Translations under genes and position numbers: made by a program | NCBI RefSeq assembly: GCF_900447215.1 | Contig: NZ_UFYA01000001.1 | Location: 1,922,001 to 1,986,000, forward strand | Origin: Dermatophilus congolensis | GTDB taxonomy: Bacteria; Actinomycetota; Actinomycetes; Actinomycetales; Dermatophilaceae | Length of the DNA: 64,000 nt | Direction: 5' to 3' | The notes under the pieces: model-generated | Database searches by the model: none | The model's input: only the letters and a program-made list of their open reading frames with translations | Told to the model about the DNA's origin: nothing | Shown: piece after piece, positions 9,770 to 17,950 of the stretch | How the letters are laid out: every line of letters begins with the position of its first letter | Numbering within the stretch: position 1 is the stretch's first letter

Positions 9770-11146
9770 TCAGCGCGTGGCGAGCACTGACTGTTCGGTG
9801 TGTACGTGGTTGGGGTTTTCTTCTTGTAGGTCGGCGCGTAGTGCTTGGCAAAGTTCTCCGGCGCGTACGGCGATGGTGGATAGCAGGGTGGCGGAGAGGC
9901 CATGGCTGCTTTCGGTGGCGCCTTGGATGAACAACCCGGGTACTTCGCGTCCGTTGACGATGACGTGGTGGTCTCGGGAGACCTGGGGAGTTTCGGTGCC
10001 GATGAGACTGGGGGCCAGTCCGCTGAGGCCGCGGGAGCGGAATCCGGTGGCGCAGACGACGGCGTCGACGTGTGTGGTGTGTTCGGTGCCGTCGATCCGG
10101 TTGCGGAGGATGACTTCGACGCGGCCATCTTCGGCTAGGCGTGCGTGCATGACGCGGGTGGCGCGGTGGAAGTTCAGTCGGTGTTCGCCGGTGACTTGTT
10201 CGCGGTATTCACGGTTGTACAGGTCGGCGATGAGGCTTTCGTCGACGCAGGCGTAGTTGGTGTATCGGTGTCGTTGTACTAGGTCGCGGCGTACGTCTTC
10301 GCAGGCGTGGTAGAAGTCGTCGACTGCTGCGGGGTCGAAGACGCGGTTGGCGAAGGGGCTGTCGTCGGCTGGTGCGAATCCGTACCCGTGGAATGCTGCC
10401 TCGACGTTGGCTCCGGCGTCGTGCAGGTATGCGATGACTTCAGCGGCGGATTGGCCTGCGCCGACGACGAGTGCGCTGCGTGGCAGGCCTTCTGGTAGTG
10501 CGGCGAGGTGGTCTAGTAGGCGGTGGTTGTGGAACACCCTTCCGGATCCGGCTAGTTCAGCTCCTAGTGCCCATTCGGGAAGTCGTTCTTCTAGGCCGCT
10601 GGCTACGACGACGGTGCGGGCGTAGTGGATTTCGGGCCCATCAGGACCTTCTGCGGTGATGGTGAAGCGGGCTCCGTTGGGGGCGTCGTCAATGGCGTGG
10701 TCGAGTGCGGTGACTGTTCGGCCGTAGCGGACGTCGGCGTCGAGGTTGGTGGCTACCCAACGTAGGTAGTCGGAGAATTCGACGCGTTCGGGGGTGAATG
10801 TTTGTCGGTTGATGAAGTCTGGGAGTCGGTCGTGTTCTTTCAGGTAGTTGATGAAGGTGTAGCGGCTTTCGGGGTTACGCATTGTCACGAGATCTTTGAG
10901 GAAGGAGATCTGCATGGTGGTCCCGGGCAGAAGCATGCCGTCGTGCCAACGGAATTCGTTTTGTTTTTCGAGGAACATGGCTTTGATGCCTGTTCCTTCG
11001 TTCAGGGCGATGGCTAGCCCGAGGTTACCTGGTCCAAAACCAATGCCGATGACGTCGTATACCGCGGTGGAGCGGTTGGATTCTTGGTGGGGGGCGTGGC
11101 TGTTTTGCGTAGGTGTGTGGGATTCGCTTGGGTCAGGGGTAAACAC
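9770..11146 (-). CDS. cchB: L-ornithine N5-monooxygenase (siderophore hydroxylase)
   Basis: Predicted 458-residue flavoprotein that N5-hydroxylates L-ornithine with O2 and NADPH, supplying hydroxyornithine to the NRPS downstream. Seen: FAD-binding GIGFGPGNLGLA near residue 34, an NADPH-binding VVGAGQSAAEV in the middle, and the late VVCATGF motif, all typical of the SidA/PvdA/IucD/CchB family; length is normal. The GTG start at 11146 is chosen because GGAGGAG lies 5 nt upstream. An IdeR-like palindrome at 11165-11183 sits directly upstream, so this gene and the NRPS (96 bp further on, same strand) probably form one iron-repressed transcript. The formyltransferase needed for formyl-hydroxyornithine is not in the window. 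Confidence 0.93.
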   Translation of the reverse strand: MFTPDPSESHTPTQNSHAPHQESNRSTAVYDVIGIGFGPGNLGLAIALNEGTGIKAMFLEKQNEFRWHDGMLLPGTTMQISFLKDLVTMRNPESRYTFINYLKEHDRLPDFINRQTFTPERVEFSDYLRWVATNLDADVRYGRTVTALDHAIDDAPNGARFTITAEGPDGPEIHYARTVVVASGLEERLPEWALGAELAGSGRVFHNHRLLDHLAALPEGLPRSALVVGAGQSAAEVIAYLHDAGANVEAAFHGYGFAPADDSPFANRVFDPAAVDDFYHACEDVRRDLVQRHRYTNYACVDESLIADLYNREYREQVTGEHRLNFHRATRVMHARLAEDGRVEVILRNRIDGTEHTTHVDAVVCATGFRSRGLSGLAPSLIGTETPQVSRDHHVIVNGREVPGLFIQGATESSHGLSATLLSTIAVRAGELCQALRADLQEENPNHVHTEQSVLATR

Positions 11147-11164
11147 GATGACTCCTCCGTTCTA

Positions 11165-11183
11165 TAAGGTAAGCCTTACCTTA
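11165..11183. promoter_or_regulatory. IdeR/DtxR-type iron box upstream of monooxygenase
   Basis: TAAGGTAAG-C-CTTACCTTA is a perfect 9+1+9 inverted repeat close to the DtxR/IdeR consensus (TTAGGTTAGGCTAACCTAA). It lies 19 nt upstream of the monooxygenase start and overlaps the stop codon of the exporter gene (11181-11183). Iron-dependent repression of the monooxygenase-NRPS unit is inferred. Confidence 0.8.
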
Positions 11184-12809
11184 CATGGACATGTGCTCAA
11201 CTCGATCCGCCACCGTCACCCACTCCGGCCCGGCACAAAGAACCACTGTGGTTCTGCCTGAACGTTTCTCAGCCAGCAGCAGCGAAATGCTCCGCGCCGT
11301 CACGGCATCAACAGCAGAGGTCGGATCCACCAAAACCAAAATGTCTGGGTCAGCAGCCAATGCCCTCCCCAATGCCAGCCGCTGCCGTTGGCCACCAGAA
11401 AGATCGATCCCCCGCTCAGCCACCTCTCGTTCCAATGCCGAACCAACCGTCACATCATCCAGGCGCAACCGGCTACACAACTCGGAAGGTTCATCAGGCT
11501 CAGTTTCTTTGCCAGCAAACCGGCCAGTGGGGACAAGGGCCTGCCCCACCGTCCCCTGCAAGATCTGCGGATGCCTCGCCTCGGCAAGGACGAGGCCCCG
11601 CAGCTGCTCTAGATCTGCTTCCTGTGTTGGCACGCCACGCACCTGCACATGACACTGCATCGGTACCGCATCAACACCTGCACGCAACGCCTCTACTACT
11701 TCTGCGGCATGTCCAGAGGAGCAATACACCACAGTGAGTTGCCCTTCGGAGGCAGACCACTTCTGCTCGCCATTCCAAGCGCCAATCGCGGCTACTTCTC
11801 CAGCAGCAGGCAAGTCACGTCCCTGCACCATCGGAGTGGGCTCCCCCACCGCGGCCAGGCGCCGGGCTGAAGCCCGCGCGGCTGCTACATACTGCGGCAT
11901 TCGGCACAGCTGTTGAGCTGGATCTGCCACAAATTGGGTCAAGCCAACGACCGTGATGAGTTCACCGATCGAAATATCACCAGCTAGGGCTCGGTAACCT
12001 GCAGCCACCCCCACAAGACCAACAAGAAGAGTGCTGGTCAAGGTGGTCACCATCTCGCTCACCCCGCCAAGCTTGGCGAGCCCTTCGGCCTGCTCACGCG
12101 CGTCGGAAGATAACCGTCGGTATCCCTGATAAGCGGCCCCTCTACCACCAATTCCAGCCAACGGGCGCAGCCCCCGCAGCAGGTCACCTACGCGAGCAGT
12201 AGCCACCGCTAAGAGACGTTGATGCTCTTGCCCCCAGGAGGCAATGCGTCCTGAGATGATATGCAGGACTGTAAGCACCGCAGCCGTGCCGCCAAGCACC
12301 ATCGCTCCTAGCGCGAGGTCGATATACGCCAGCACACCGGCACAGAAAAGAATCCCTACCAGGGCAGAAGCGGCCACCGCAAGGATTTCCATGATGTCGG
12401 CAGCGTGACCGGCGTCCTCACCTGCCACTGTCACCAAGTCATCCCCGTTAACCTCACCGCGGGAGGGGCGAGATGCGATGACGCTGGTAGCAATTTCGTC
12501 GCGCAGTTCTTCAGTGCGGCGAGCCGTAGCAGCCTGCAAAAAACGGAAAGCGGTGCGCCAGGACCACGAGACGGTGAAAATAGCTACGCCCAGCGCGGAC
12601 ACTGACAACAGCGGAGCCCACACGCTGCGCTGCTCAAGTACATGATCGACGATCCACCCCAGCAGCAGCGGAACTGACGCTTCTGCCACCTGATACAGGC
12701 ACAGGAGCGCACCGGCTCCTAGGAACGTCCACCTTTGACGGCGCAGGGGGGTGAGCAGGATTTCTCGTGCTCGGGCACGCTCGGGCACGCCAGTGCCTCC
12801 CAAACTCAT
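11181..12809 (-). CDS. ABC exporter half-transporter, catalytically degenerate NBD
   Basis: 542 residues from the ATG at 12809, which overlaps the stop of the preceding exporter gene (ATGA). The N-terminal half is a six-helix ABC exporter membrane domain. The C-terminal NBD is unusual. The Walker A position reads VYCSSGHAAEV with no GKST/GKTT. The Walker B is VLVDPTSAVD, with Pro where the catalytic Glu belongs, and no H-loop His is seen. The signature LSGGQRQRLALGRAL is intact near residue 470. It should work only with the partner encoded upstream, donating the signature to the partner's ATP site. Position in the siderophore locus suggests siderophore export, as proposed for coelichelin ABC exporters, or IrtAB-like uptake. 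Confidence 0.88.
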   Translation of the reverse strand: MSLGGTGVPERARAREILLTPLRRQRWTFLGAGALLCLYQVAEASVPLLLGWIVDHVLEQRSVWAPLLSVSALGVAIFTVSWSWRTAFRFLQAATARRTEELRDEIATSVIASRPSRGEVNGDDLVTVAGEDAGHAADIMEILAVAASALVGILFCAGVLAYIDLALGAMVLGGTAAVLTVLHIISGRIASWGQEHQRLLAVATARVGDLLRGLRPLAGIGGRGAAYQGYRRLSSDAREQAEGLAKLGGVSEMVTTLTSTLLVGLVGVAAGYRALAGDISIGELITVVGLTQFVADPAQQLCRMPQYVAAARASARRLAAVGEPTPMVQGRDLPAAGEVAAIGAWNGEQKWSASEGQLTVVYCSSGHAAEVVEALRAGVDAVPMQCHVQVRGVPTQEADLEQLRGLVLAEARHPQILQGTVGQALVPTGRFAGKETEPDEPSELCSRLRLDDVTVGSALEREVAERGIDLSGGQRQRLALGRALAADPDILVLVDPTSAVDAVTARSISLLLAEKRSGRTTVVLCAGPEWVTVADRVEHMSM

Positions 12810-14587
12810 CGCATTTCCTCTTCCCGTCCGGTGCTCCATGCATCCCACAGTTCGGCGTAGCGTCCACCTGCAGCGAGAAGCTTTTCATGCGTGCCGTGTT
12901 CGATAACCCGACCGTCTGCCATGACAGCGATGGCATCAGCGGCGCAAACCTGATCGAGCCGATGCGCCACCACTACGGCAGTGCGACCAGCCGTGACTGC
13001 TTGCGAGGCTGCTTCCAGTACTCCAGCTTCGGCTGATCCGGCTTCAGCAGTTGCTTCGTCAAGCACGACGACTGGTGTGTCACGCACGAGGATTCGAGCG
13101 AGGGCAAGTTGCTGGGCCAGCGCAGGGTCGGGGATGACCCCACCTTCACCGACGCGGGTGTCTAGGCCTTCGGGTAGGGACTGCACCCACTCTTGAACGC
13201 CAACAGTTTTCAGTGCGTCATGGAGCGTGGTGTCATCGGCTGTTGGATCTGCTAGCCGTAGGTCATCGCGCAAAGTGCCAGCGAAAACGTGGCTTTCCTG
13301 AGTGGCGACGCTTACCAACGCGCGCAGCTGGGACTCATCGAATTCGGCGATAGAGCGACCATTAAGGGTGATTTCACCTTCAGTGGGATGCAAACTGCCT
13401 GCAAGCAGCGAGGCCAGGGTGGTTTTACCGGCTCCAGTGGCTCCGACGAGGGCCAGAGTGCTCCCGGCAGGGATATGCAGGTCTACACCATCGACTGCGG
13501 GATGTTCTACTGCGGGGTAGCGGTGATGAAGCCCCTGTACGCGTATCTCTACTGCTGTTTCTTTTTCTCGGCCAGGTTGCGCGGGCTCGGCGTCTGCAGC
13601 CAGGCGCATCACGCCGACAAGACGCACGAGCGCTGCACCTGCTTTTTGTATGTCGTCAGTAACGGCTAGAATTGCACCAATAGGGGTAAATAAGCGATGG
13701 AATAGCAAGGTCGCGGCAGCAACATCGCCGACGGTGACTTGCTCAGCGCGTAGCAGTAGCCACCCCATGAGGATCAGCGCTGCCAGCCCGATGAATTCGG
13801 CGCGGTTTTCTCTGGCAACGAACCGCGTGAACACCGAGAAGCTATCGATGGCTTGACGACGCACTGCAGCAGCGGAGTCGGTTAGCTGGCGGCGGCGTTG
13901 TTTTTCCAGTCCGTAGGAGCGCAGTGTGTGCACCGCCTCGACTGTGCCTACTACGTCGTTGAGGTATTCGGCTTCTAGGTGCCGCAGTTCCCGGTAGCGA
14001 GGCGCGGCCCGTGGTAGGTACCAACGCACTGCCAGAACGTACATCGGCCCGGCAGCCATTCCAGCAAGAGCGAGCCGCACGTCAAGGGTTGCCATACCTA
14101 CCAGTGCCACGAAGATCATCAGCGAGGCACCTAAGACGGTGGGTAGAGCGCCGCGAGAGGCCGAGGATAGAACTGCAACGTCGGGGCCTACGCGAGAGAG
14201 TGTGTCGCCTCGTCCTGCGTTTTCGAGGGTGGCCACAGGCAGGCTGAGTGTGGCATGGGTGACGCGTTCGCGTAGTTCAGCGACAACACGAGCGGCCAGG
14301 GTACCCAGGAGGGTGTGCCCCAGACCGTTGAGCAGACCTGCCCCCAGGGCACAGGTAATGATGATGCTCAGTAGTCCAGGCAGGGTTTGTGCTCCGTTAC
14401 CTGCACGGATGAGGTCAACGATTCGGCCAAGCAGGAACACTGGCCCTACTGCCAACGCGGCGCCACCCAGTAGGGCTAGGGAAGCCCCGGCCGCTAGGAG
14501 TGGACGGTTTTTAAGTGATCGGACCAGTTCGGTGGTTGCCTGTGCAGCGGTGACGACTGGCAGGCGCTCGTTGGAGGGGACTCCCAC
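12806..14587 (-). CDS. ABC exporter half-transporter, ATP-binding partner
   Basis: 593 residues from a GTG at 14587, 5 bp after the MbtH stop, so probably co-translated with it. The N-terminal membrane domain has about six helices. The NBD has an intact Walker A (GATGAGKTT near 381), Q-loop (VATQES), Walker B with catalytic Glu (VVVLDEATAE) and H-loop (VVAHRL). The LSGGQ signature is replaced by a stretch around DPALAQQLALAR. This is the mirror image of the downstream subunit, so a heterodimer would have one complete ATP site (Walker motifs here, LSGGQ there) and one dead site. Role inferred from context: siderophore transport. The start is less certain because no strong SD is seen. Confidence 0.9.
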   Translation of the reverse strand: MGVPSNERLPVVTAAQATTELVRSLKNRPLLAAGASLALLGGAALAVGPVFLLGRIVDLIRAGNGAQTLPGLLSIIITCALGAGLLNGLGHTLLGTLAARVVAELRERVTHATLSLPVATLENAGRGDTLSRVGPDVAVLSSASRGALPTVLGASLMIFVALVGMATLDVRLALAGMAAGPMYVLAVRWYLPRAAPRYRELRHLEAEYLNDVVGTVEAVHTLRSYGLEKQRRRQLTDSAAAVRRQAIDSFSVFTRFVARENRAEFIGLAALILMGWLLLRAEQVTVGDVAAATLLFHRLFTPIGAILAVTDDIQKAGAALVRLVGVMRLAADAEPAQPGREKETAVEIRVQGLHHRYPAVEHPAVDGVDLHIPAGSTLALVGATGAGKTTLASLLAGSLHPTEGEITLNGRSIAEFDESQLRALVSVATQESHVFAGTLRDDLRLADPTADDTTLHDALKTVGVQEWVQSLPEGLDTRVGEGGVIPDPALAQQLALARILVRDTPVVVLDEATAEAGSAEAGVLEAASQAVTAGRTAVVVAHRLDQVCAADAIAVMADGRVIEHGTHEKLLAAGGRYAELWDAWSTGREEEMR

Positions 14588-14592
14588 GGTTT

Positions 14593-14802
14593 TTAGGCGC
14601 CGATGCGCTGTGGGCGCAGATCTGTCCAGTGAGCTTCGATGTATTCCAGGGCAGCTTCGCGGGAGGTGCCTTCAGGTGCTCCGTGGACTATGTTCCAGCC
14701 CGCGGGTACGTCGGCGAAGATTGGCCATAGGGAGTGTTGCCCCTCGGTGTTGGTGAGGACGTAGAAGCTGCCGGATGCGTCGTCGAAGGGGTTGTCGGCC
14801 AT
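14593..14802 (-). CDS. MbtH-like NRPS accessory protein
   Basis: 69-residue MbtH-family protein: starts MADNPFDD, contains EGQHSLWP and a PAGW segment, ends with a [11 protein letters not shown]-type tail. These small proteins bind NRPS adenylation domains and are needed for their folding or activity, here presumably the NRPS in the same locus. I place the start at 14802 because GGAGGAG lies just upstream; an upstream in-frame ATG at 14841 would put the start next to the iron box and has no SD. It is the first gene of a unit with the two exporter genes, controlled by the palindrome at 14845-14870. Confidence 0.93.
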   Translation of the reverse strand: MADNPFDDASGSFYVLTNTEGQHSLWPIFADVPAGWNIVHGAPEGTSREAALEYIEAHWTDLRPQRIGA

Positions 14803-14844
14803 GGCGTCTCCTCCAGGGGAAGCGGTGGGAATGAGTGACATGTA

Positions 14845-14870
14845 CCTAACTAAGGTAAACCTTAGTTAGG
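14845..14870. promoter_or_regulatory. IdeR/DtxR-type iron box upstream of mbtH-exporter unit
   Basis: CCTAACTAAGGT-AA-ACCTTAGTTAGG: 12-bp perfect arms around a 2-nt centre, containing the TAAGGTAAACCTTA core expected of an IdeR/DtxR operator. It lies 43 nt upstream of the mbtH start. Iron repression of mbtH and both exporter genes is inferred. Confidence 0.82.
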
Positions 14871-14890
14871 TGTTGTCTCATTTCTTCCCA

Positions 14891-15727
14891 TCAGATGGAC
14901 GCGATCCGTTCGCTGTGCCGTTCACCCACAGGAACAATTAACGGCCTGCCCGAAACGGGATCCTCGATCACTCGACTACGGAGTCCGAAAACCTCGAACA
15001 GGAGCTCTTCGGTGACGATCTCCTGAGGTTCTCCGCGAGCGATGATGCACCCATCGCGCATCATCACCAGGTCGTCGCAGTAGCGGCATGCCAGTGCGAG
15101 GTCATGTAGCACCATGACGACAGTGCGGCCATGGTCGGCGTGCAGCCGGTCCACGAGGTCCAGCAAATCCAGACTGCGAGCTAAATCCAGGCTGGTGGTG
15201 GGTTCATCCAGGAGCAGCACGTCTGTTTGTTGGGCGAGCACCATCGCAATCCATGCACGCTGCCGTTGACCGCCGGAGAGGGCATCCAGGCGCCGGTCTG
15301 CTAGCTCACTGACGCCAGTGAGGGCCATCGCTTCACGTACCGCCTCGGCATCGCTGCTGGACCACTGTAGCATCCAGGACCGGTAGGGGTGACGTCCGAG
15401 AGCAACCAGGTCGGCTACTCGGATCCCTTCTGGGGCGGTGGGGGTTTGGGTCAGCATCGCCAACCGTCGTGCCAGTTCTCGTCCTGACAGAGATGCCAGC
15501 GGCTGGCCGTCGAGTTCGATGGATCCGCTGCTGGTGGGGATCAGTCGAGCCAGGGATTTGAGCAGTGTGGATTTGCCGCACCCATTTGGTCCAAGAATGG
15601 CCGTCATGACTCCGGGACGGATCTCCAGATCGCAGTCTTTGACCACAGTGTTTCCGCGGTAACCGACGCTGATGCCGCTGGCACGCAGCGCGGGAGTAAC
15701 CGTCTGGGCAATGGCGGTAAGAGTCAT
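14891..15727 (-). CDS. Fe3+-siderophore ABC importer ATPase (FecE/FepC type)
   Basis: 278-residue ATPase energising ferric-siderophore uptake across the membrane. Seen: Walker A GPNGCGKST, Q-loop LTQTPTAPEG, signature LSGGQRQRAWIAM, Walker B VLLLDEPTTSLD, and an HDLALACRYCD H-loop typical of the FecE/FepC/FhuC subgroup. Start at 15727 overlaps the upstream permease stop (ATGA), so the two are translationally coupled. It is the third gene of the importer operon, after two FecCD permeases. The matching binding protein is not in the window. Confidence 0.94.
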   Translation of the reverse strand: MTLTAIAQTVTPALRASGISVGYRGNTVVKDCDLEIRPGVMTAILGPNGCGKSTLLKSLARLIPTSSGSIELDGQPLASLSGRELARRLAMLTQTPTAPEGIRVADLVALGRHPYRSWMLQWSSSDAEAVREAMALTGVSELADRRLDALSGGQRQRAWIAMVLAQQTDVLLLDEPTTSLDLARSLDLLDLVDRLHADHGRTVVMVLHDLALACRYCDDLVMMRDGCIIARGEPQEIVTEELLFEVFGLRSRVIEDPVSGRPLIVPVGERHSERIASI

Positions 15728-16803
15728 GACGTGACCTTCTTGTTAGCGTGAACCAAAAGTGCAATGAAGAACGGTGCACCTGCGGCAGCTGTGACCACCC
15801 CGACCGGGACGGTTCCGGCGAGAATGTGCTGGCTGATCAGGTCACATCCGGGCACCATGACCGCCCCGCAGAGCCCGCCGGCCACTGCTGGCGGTGTGGG
15901 GCTGGCCAGGAGAAGGCGAGCGACTTGGGGGGCGGCCAGGGCAACGAATCCGATAGGACCAGCGGCGGCGACCGCTCCAGCTGTCATGACAACGGCGGCC
16001 ACCCAGGCCAGTGCTTGGCTACGTCCGATAGGCACCCCTAGAGAGCGGGCTGTGTCATCTCCCAGCGGCAAGACCTGCATTGCTGTCGCGGAAGCAGTCA
16101 GCAGGATGAGTCCGGTGATGAGGCAGATGGCTGCCGGGGCTGCATGCTGCCACTGTCGCCCATCGAGGGTTCCGGCCAGCCAGGCCACTGCTTCGCTGGC
16201 TTGGTGCACATCGGAGCTGGCCAGCACAGCGGAGACTGTCGCTGAGCACAAGGTGGTGATCCCTACTCCGGTGAGCACGAGGCGGGAGGTGTCGGTGCCT
16301 CCAGGCAAGGTCAGCAGCCATACCACCCCGGCTGCAATCAACCCACCGACCAGTGCAGCTAGCGGTACCGCGATGCTTGCGAGCGCCCCTGTTGCCAGGA
16401 GCATGGGGCCAGGAATGAGAGCCAGCACTGTCACGACAGCCACTGAGGATCCCATGGTGATCCCCAAAAGGTCAGGGCTGGCTAGCGCATTACGTGCCAG
16501 CGTCTGGGTGATAGATCCTGCGGCGCCAAGAGCGCAACCAACCAGCACTGCGACCAGTGTTCGGGGCAGCCTCCATTCCACGACGATGATGTGGTGAATT
16601 TCGGGGCCGTTGCCGGTCAGCGCAGTGACGACTTCAACGGGGGTGAGTGGGTATGTGCCCTGCCCTAGCGTCAGGATCGACATGGCAGTGACGAGAACGC
16701 CCAAGGCGGCGCAGACGAGCACTGTGCGCACTCGGATCCGGGTGCGTGGTAGCGGCCATATCAGTTCACCGGGGCGAAGGCGTGAGTCTGTGATGGTACT
16801 CAT
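15724..16803 (-). CDS. Fe3+-siderophore ABC importer permease 2 (FecCD family)
   Basis: 359-residue integral membrane protein of the FecCD/BtuC family, about ten helices. Recognisable segments are RLPRTLVAVLVGCALGAAG near the N-terminus, the NALASPDLLGI loop, and GPIGFVALAAPQVAR near the C-terminus that contacts the ATPase. The ATG at 16803 overlaps the stop of the first permease (ATGA), and the gene ends in an ATGA overlap with the ATPase, so all three are one transcript. It should form a heterodimeric channel with permease 1. Confidence 0.93.
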   Translation of the reverse strand: MSTITDSRLRPGELIWPLPRTRIRVRTVLVCAALGVLVTAMSILTLGQGTYPLTPVEVVTALTGNGPEIHHIIVVEWRLPRTLVAVLVGCALGAAGSITQTLARNALASPDLLGITMGSSVAVVTVLALIPGPMLLATGALASIAVPLAALVGGLIAAGVVWLLTLPGGTDTSRLVLTGVGITTLCSATVSAVLASSDVHQASEAVAWLAGTLDGRQWQHAAPAAICLITGLILLTASATAMQVLPLGDDTARSLGVPIGRSQALAWVAAVVMTAGAVAAAGPIGFVALAAPQVARLLLASPTPPAVAGGLCGAVMVPGCDLISQHILAGTVPVGVVTAAAGAPFFIALLVHANKKVTS

Positions 16804-17807
16804 GTCGTCGCGACCGATCGACGGCGCACTAGGGCGAGAAACACGGGAACTCCAATGAAGGCGATGACGATGCCGCCAGGGATCTCGGAGGGGCGGGTGA
16901 GGATGCGCCCGAATACGTCGGCGAGGACCATGAGCAGCGCTCCGGCCAGGGCACTCATCGGCATGATCCAGCACTGATTGGTTCCCACGAGCAGCCGTAC
17001 GGCGTGCGGGACAACGAGCCCGACGAAAACAATGGGGCCAGCGGCTGCGGTGGCGGCTCCTGCCAGAAGGGTGACGCCGGTCAGGCCCAGCAGTCGCGCC
17101 ACCGGCACGTTGACGCCCAAGGAGCTAGCGATGTCATCACCTGCGCCCAGGACATTCAGCGTGGGGGCTGAGAGGAAGGCCAGCGCTGCCCCTACGAGAA
17201 GGAAAGGCGCTACGGCGGCGAGCACTGATAAGTCTCGGCCGGTCAAAGAGCCGGTGTTCCATTGGCGTAGCTCGTTCAACCCTGCCTGGTCACGCAGGAT
17301 AATCGTGGTGGTGAGGGCGTTGAACAGGGCGGTCGTGGCGGCGCCAACGAGCACGAGCGTCAGCGGTGAGGCAGCTCCGGTGCCGATTGAGGAGATGGCG
17401 AACACGGTCACGGCAGCGAAGATCGCGCCGAGCAGGGCGAACCATACGAGCACGTCGGTGCTTGTGGCGCCGAAGACGAACACTCCCAGCACTACCGCGA
17501 ACGCTGCGCCTTGGCTGATGCCCAAGATGCCTGGATCAGCCAGCGGGTTACGGGTGTGCCCTTGAATGAGCGCTCCAGCCAAAGCCATGGATGCCCCCAC
17601 AGCCAGGCCAAGAAGTGTGCGAGGTAGCCGCTGGCTCCACACAATGGCACCGATGTCGGTGCTAGCGTCCCACGGACGCCCTAGAGCGGTAAGAATCTCA
17701 CCGATTGTTGTCGGTCGCGTGCCGACAAAAATGGAAAAAACCACTGCACAAAGAACACCCACCACGAGGAGCGCCGCTCCGGTAAGCCTGCTCCCTGACC
17801 ACTGCAT
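16800..17807 (-). CDS. Fe3+-siderophore ABC importer permease 1 (FecCD family)
   Basis: 335-residue FecCD-type permease: RLPRTLLGLAVGASMALAG, NPLADPGILGI and GPIVFVGLVVPHAVR are family landmarks. I place the start at 17807 (MQWSGSR), just inside the iron box at 17812-17830. The in-frame ATG at 17855 would put the operator inside the coding region. No SD is visible before 17807, so the message may be leaderless or nearly so. First gene of the permease-permease-ATPase uptake operon. Confidence 0.9.
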   Translation of the reverse strand: MQWSGSRLTGAALLVVGVLCAVVFSIFVGTRPTTIGEILTALGRPWDASTDIGAIVWSQRLPRTLLGLAVGASMALAGALIQGHTRNPLADPGILGISQGAAFAVVLGVFVFGATSTDVLVWFALLGAIFAAVTVFAISSIGTGAASPLTLVLVGAATTALFNALTTTIILRDQAGLNELRQWNTGSLTGRDLSVLAAVAPFLLVGAALAFLSAPTLNVLGAGDDIASSLGVNVPVARLLGLTGVTLLAGAATAAAGPIVFVGLVVPHAVRLLVGTNQCWIMPMSALAGALLMVLADVFGRILTRPSEIPGGIVIAFIGVPVFLALVRRRSVATT

Positions 17808-17811
17808 CACA

Positions 17812-17830
17812 TAGGTCAGGCTACCCTTAT
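17812..17830. promoter_or_regulatory. IdeR/DtxR-type iron box upstream of importer operon
   Basis: TAGGTCAGGCTACCCTTAT matches the IdeR/DtxR consensus at about 15 of 18 aligned positions. It lies immediately upstream of the first permease start. It is weaker and less symmetric than the other two boxes. Confidence 0.65.
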
Positions 17831-17950
17831 TAAGTTTGTGGATGCAGTTTGGCATCTACGCGCTTAAGAACACCGCAGCCCCATTCCTAGCCGGTATTTG
17901 CTCCCTACCCAGCAACAGACTCCCAACGGCCCACCGCTGCTTCCTACCTG

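Noticed and set aside
9670-10128. 152-codon minus-strand frame inside the monooxygenase gene
   Set aside because: Ser/Pro/Thr-rich shadow of the recognisable monooxygenase frame.
11185-17814. Many plus-strand frames of 60-280 codons across the siderophore operons
   Set aside because: Each lies opposite a motif-confirmed gene, lacks an SD, and translates to Arg/Ser/Ala-rich sequence.
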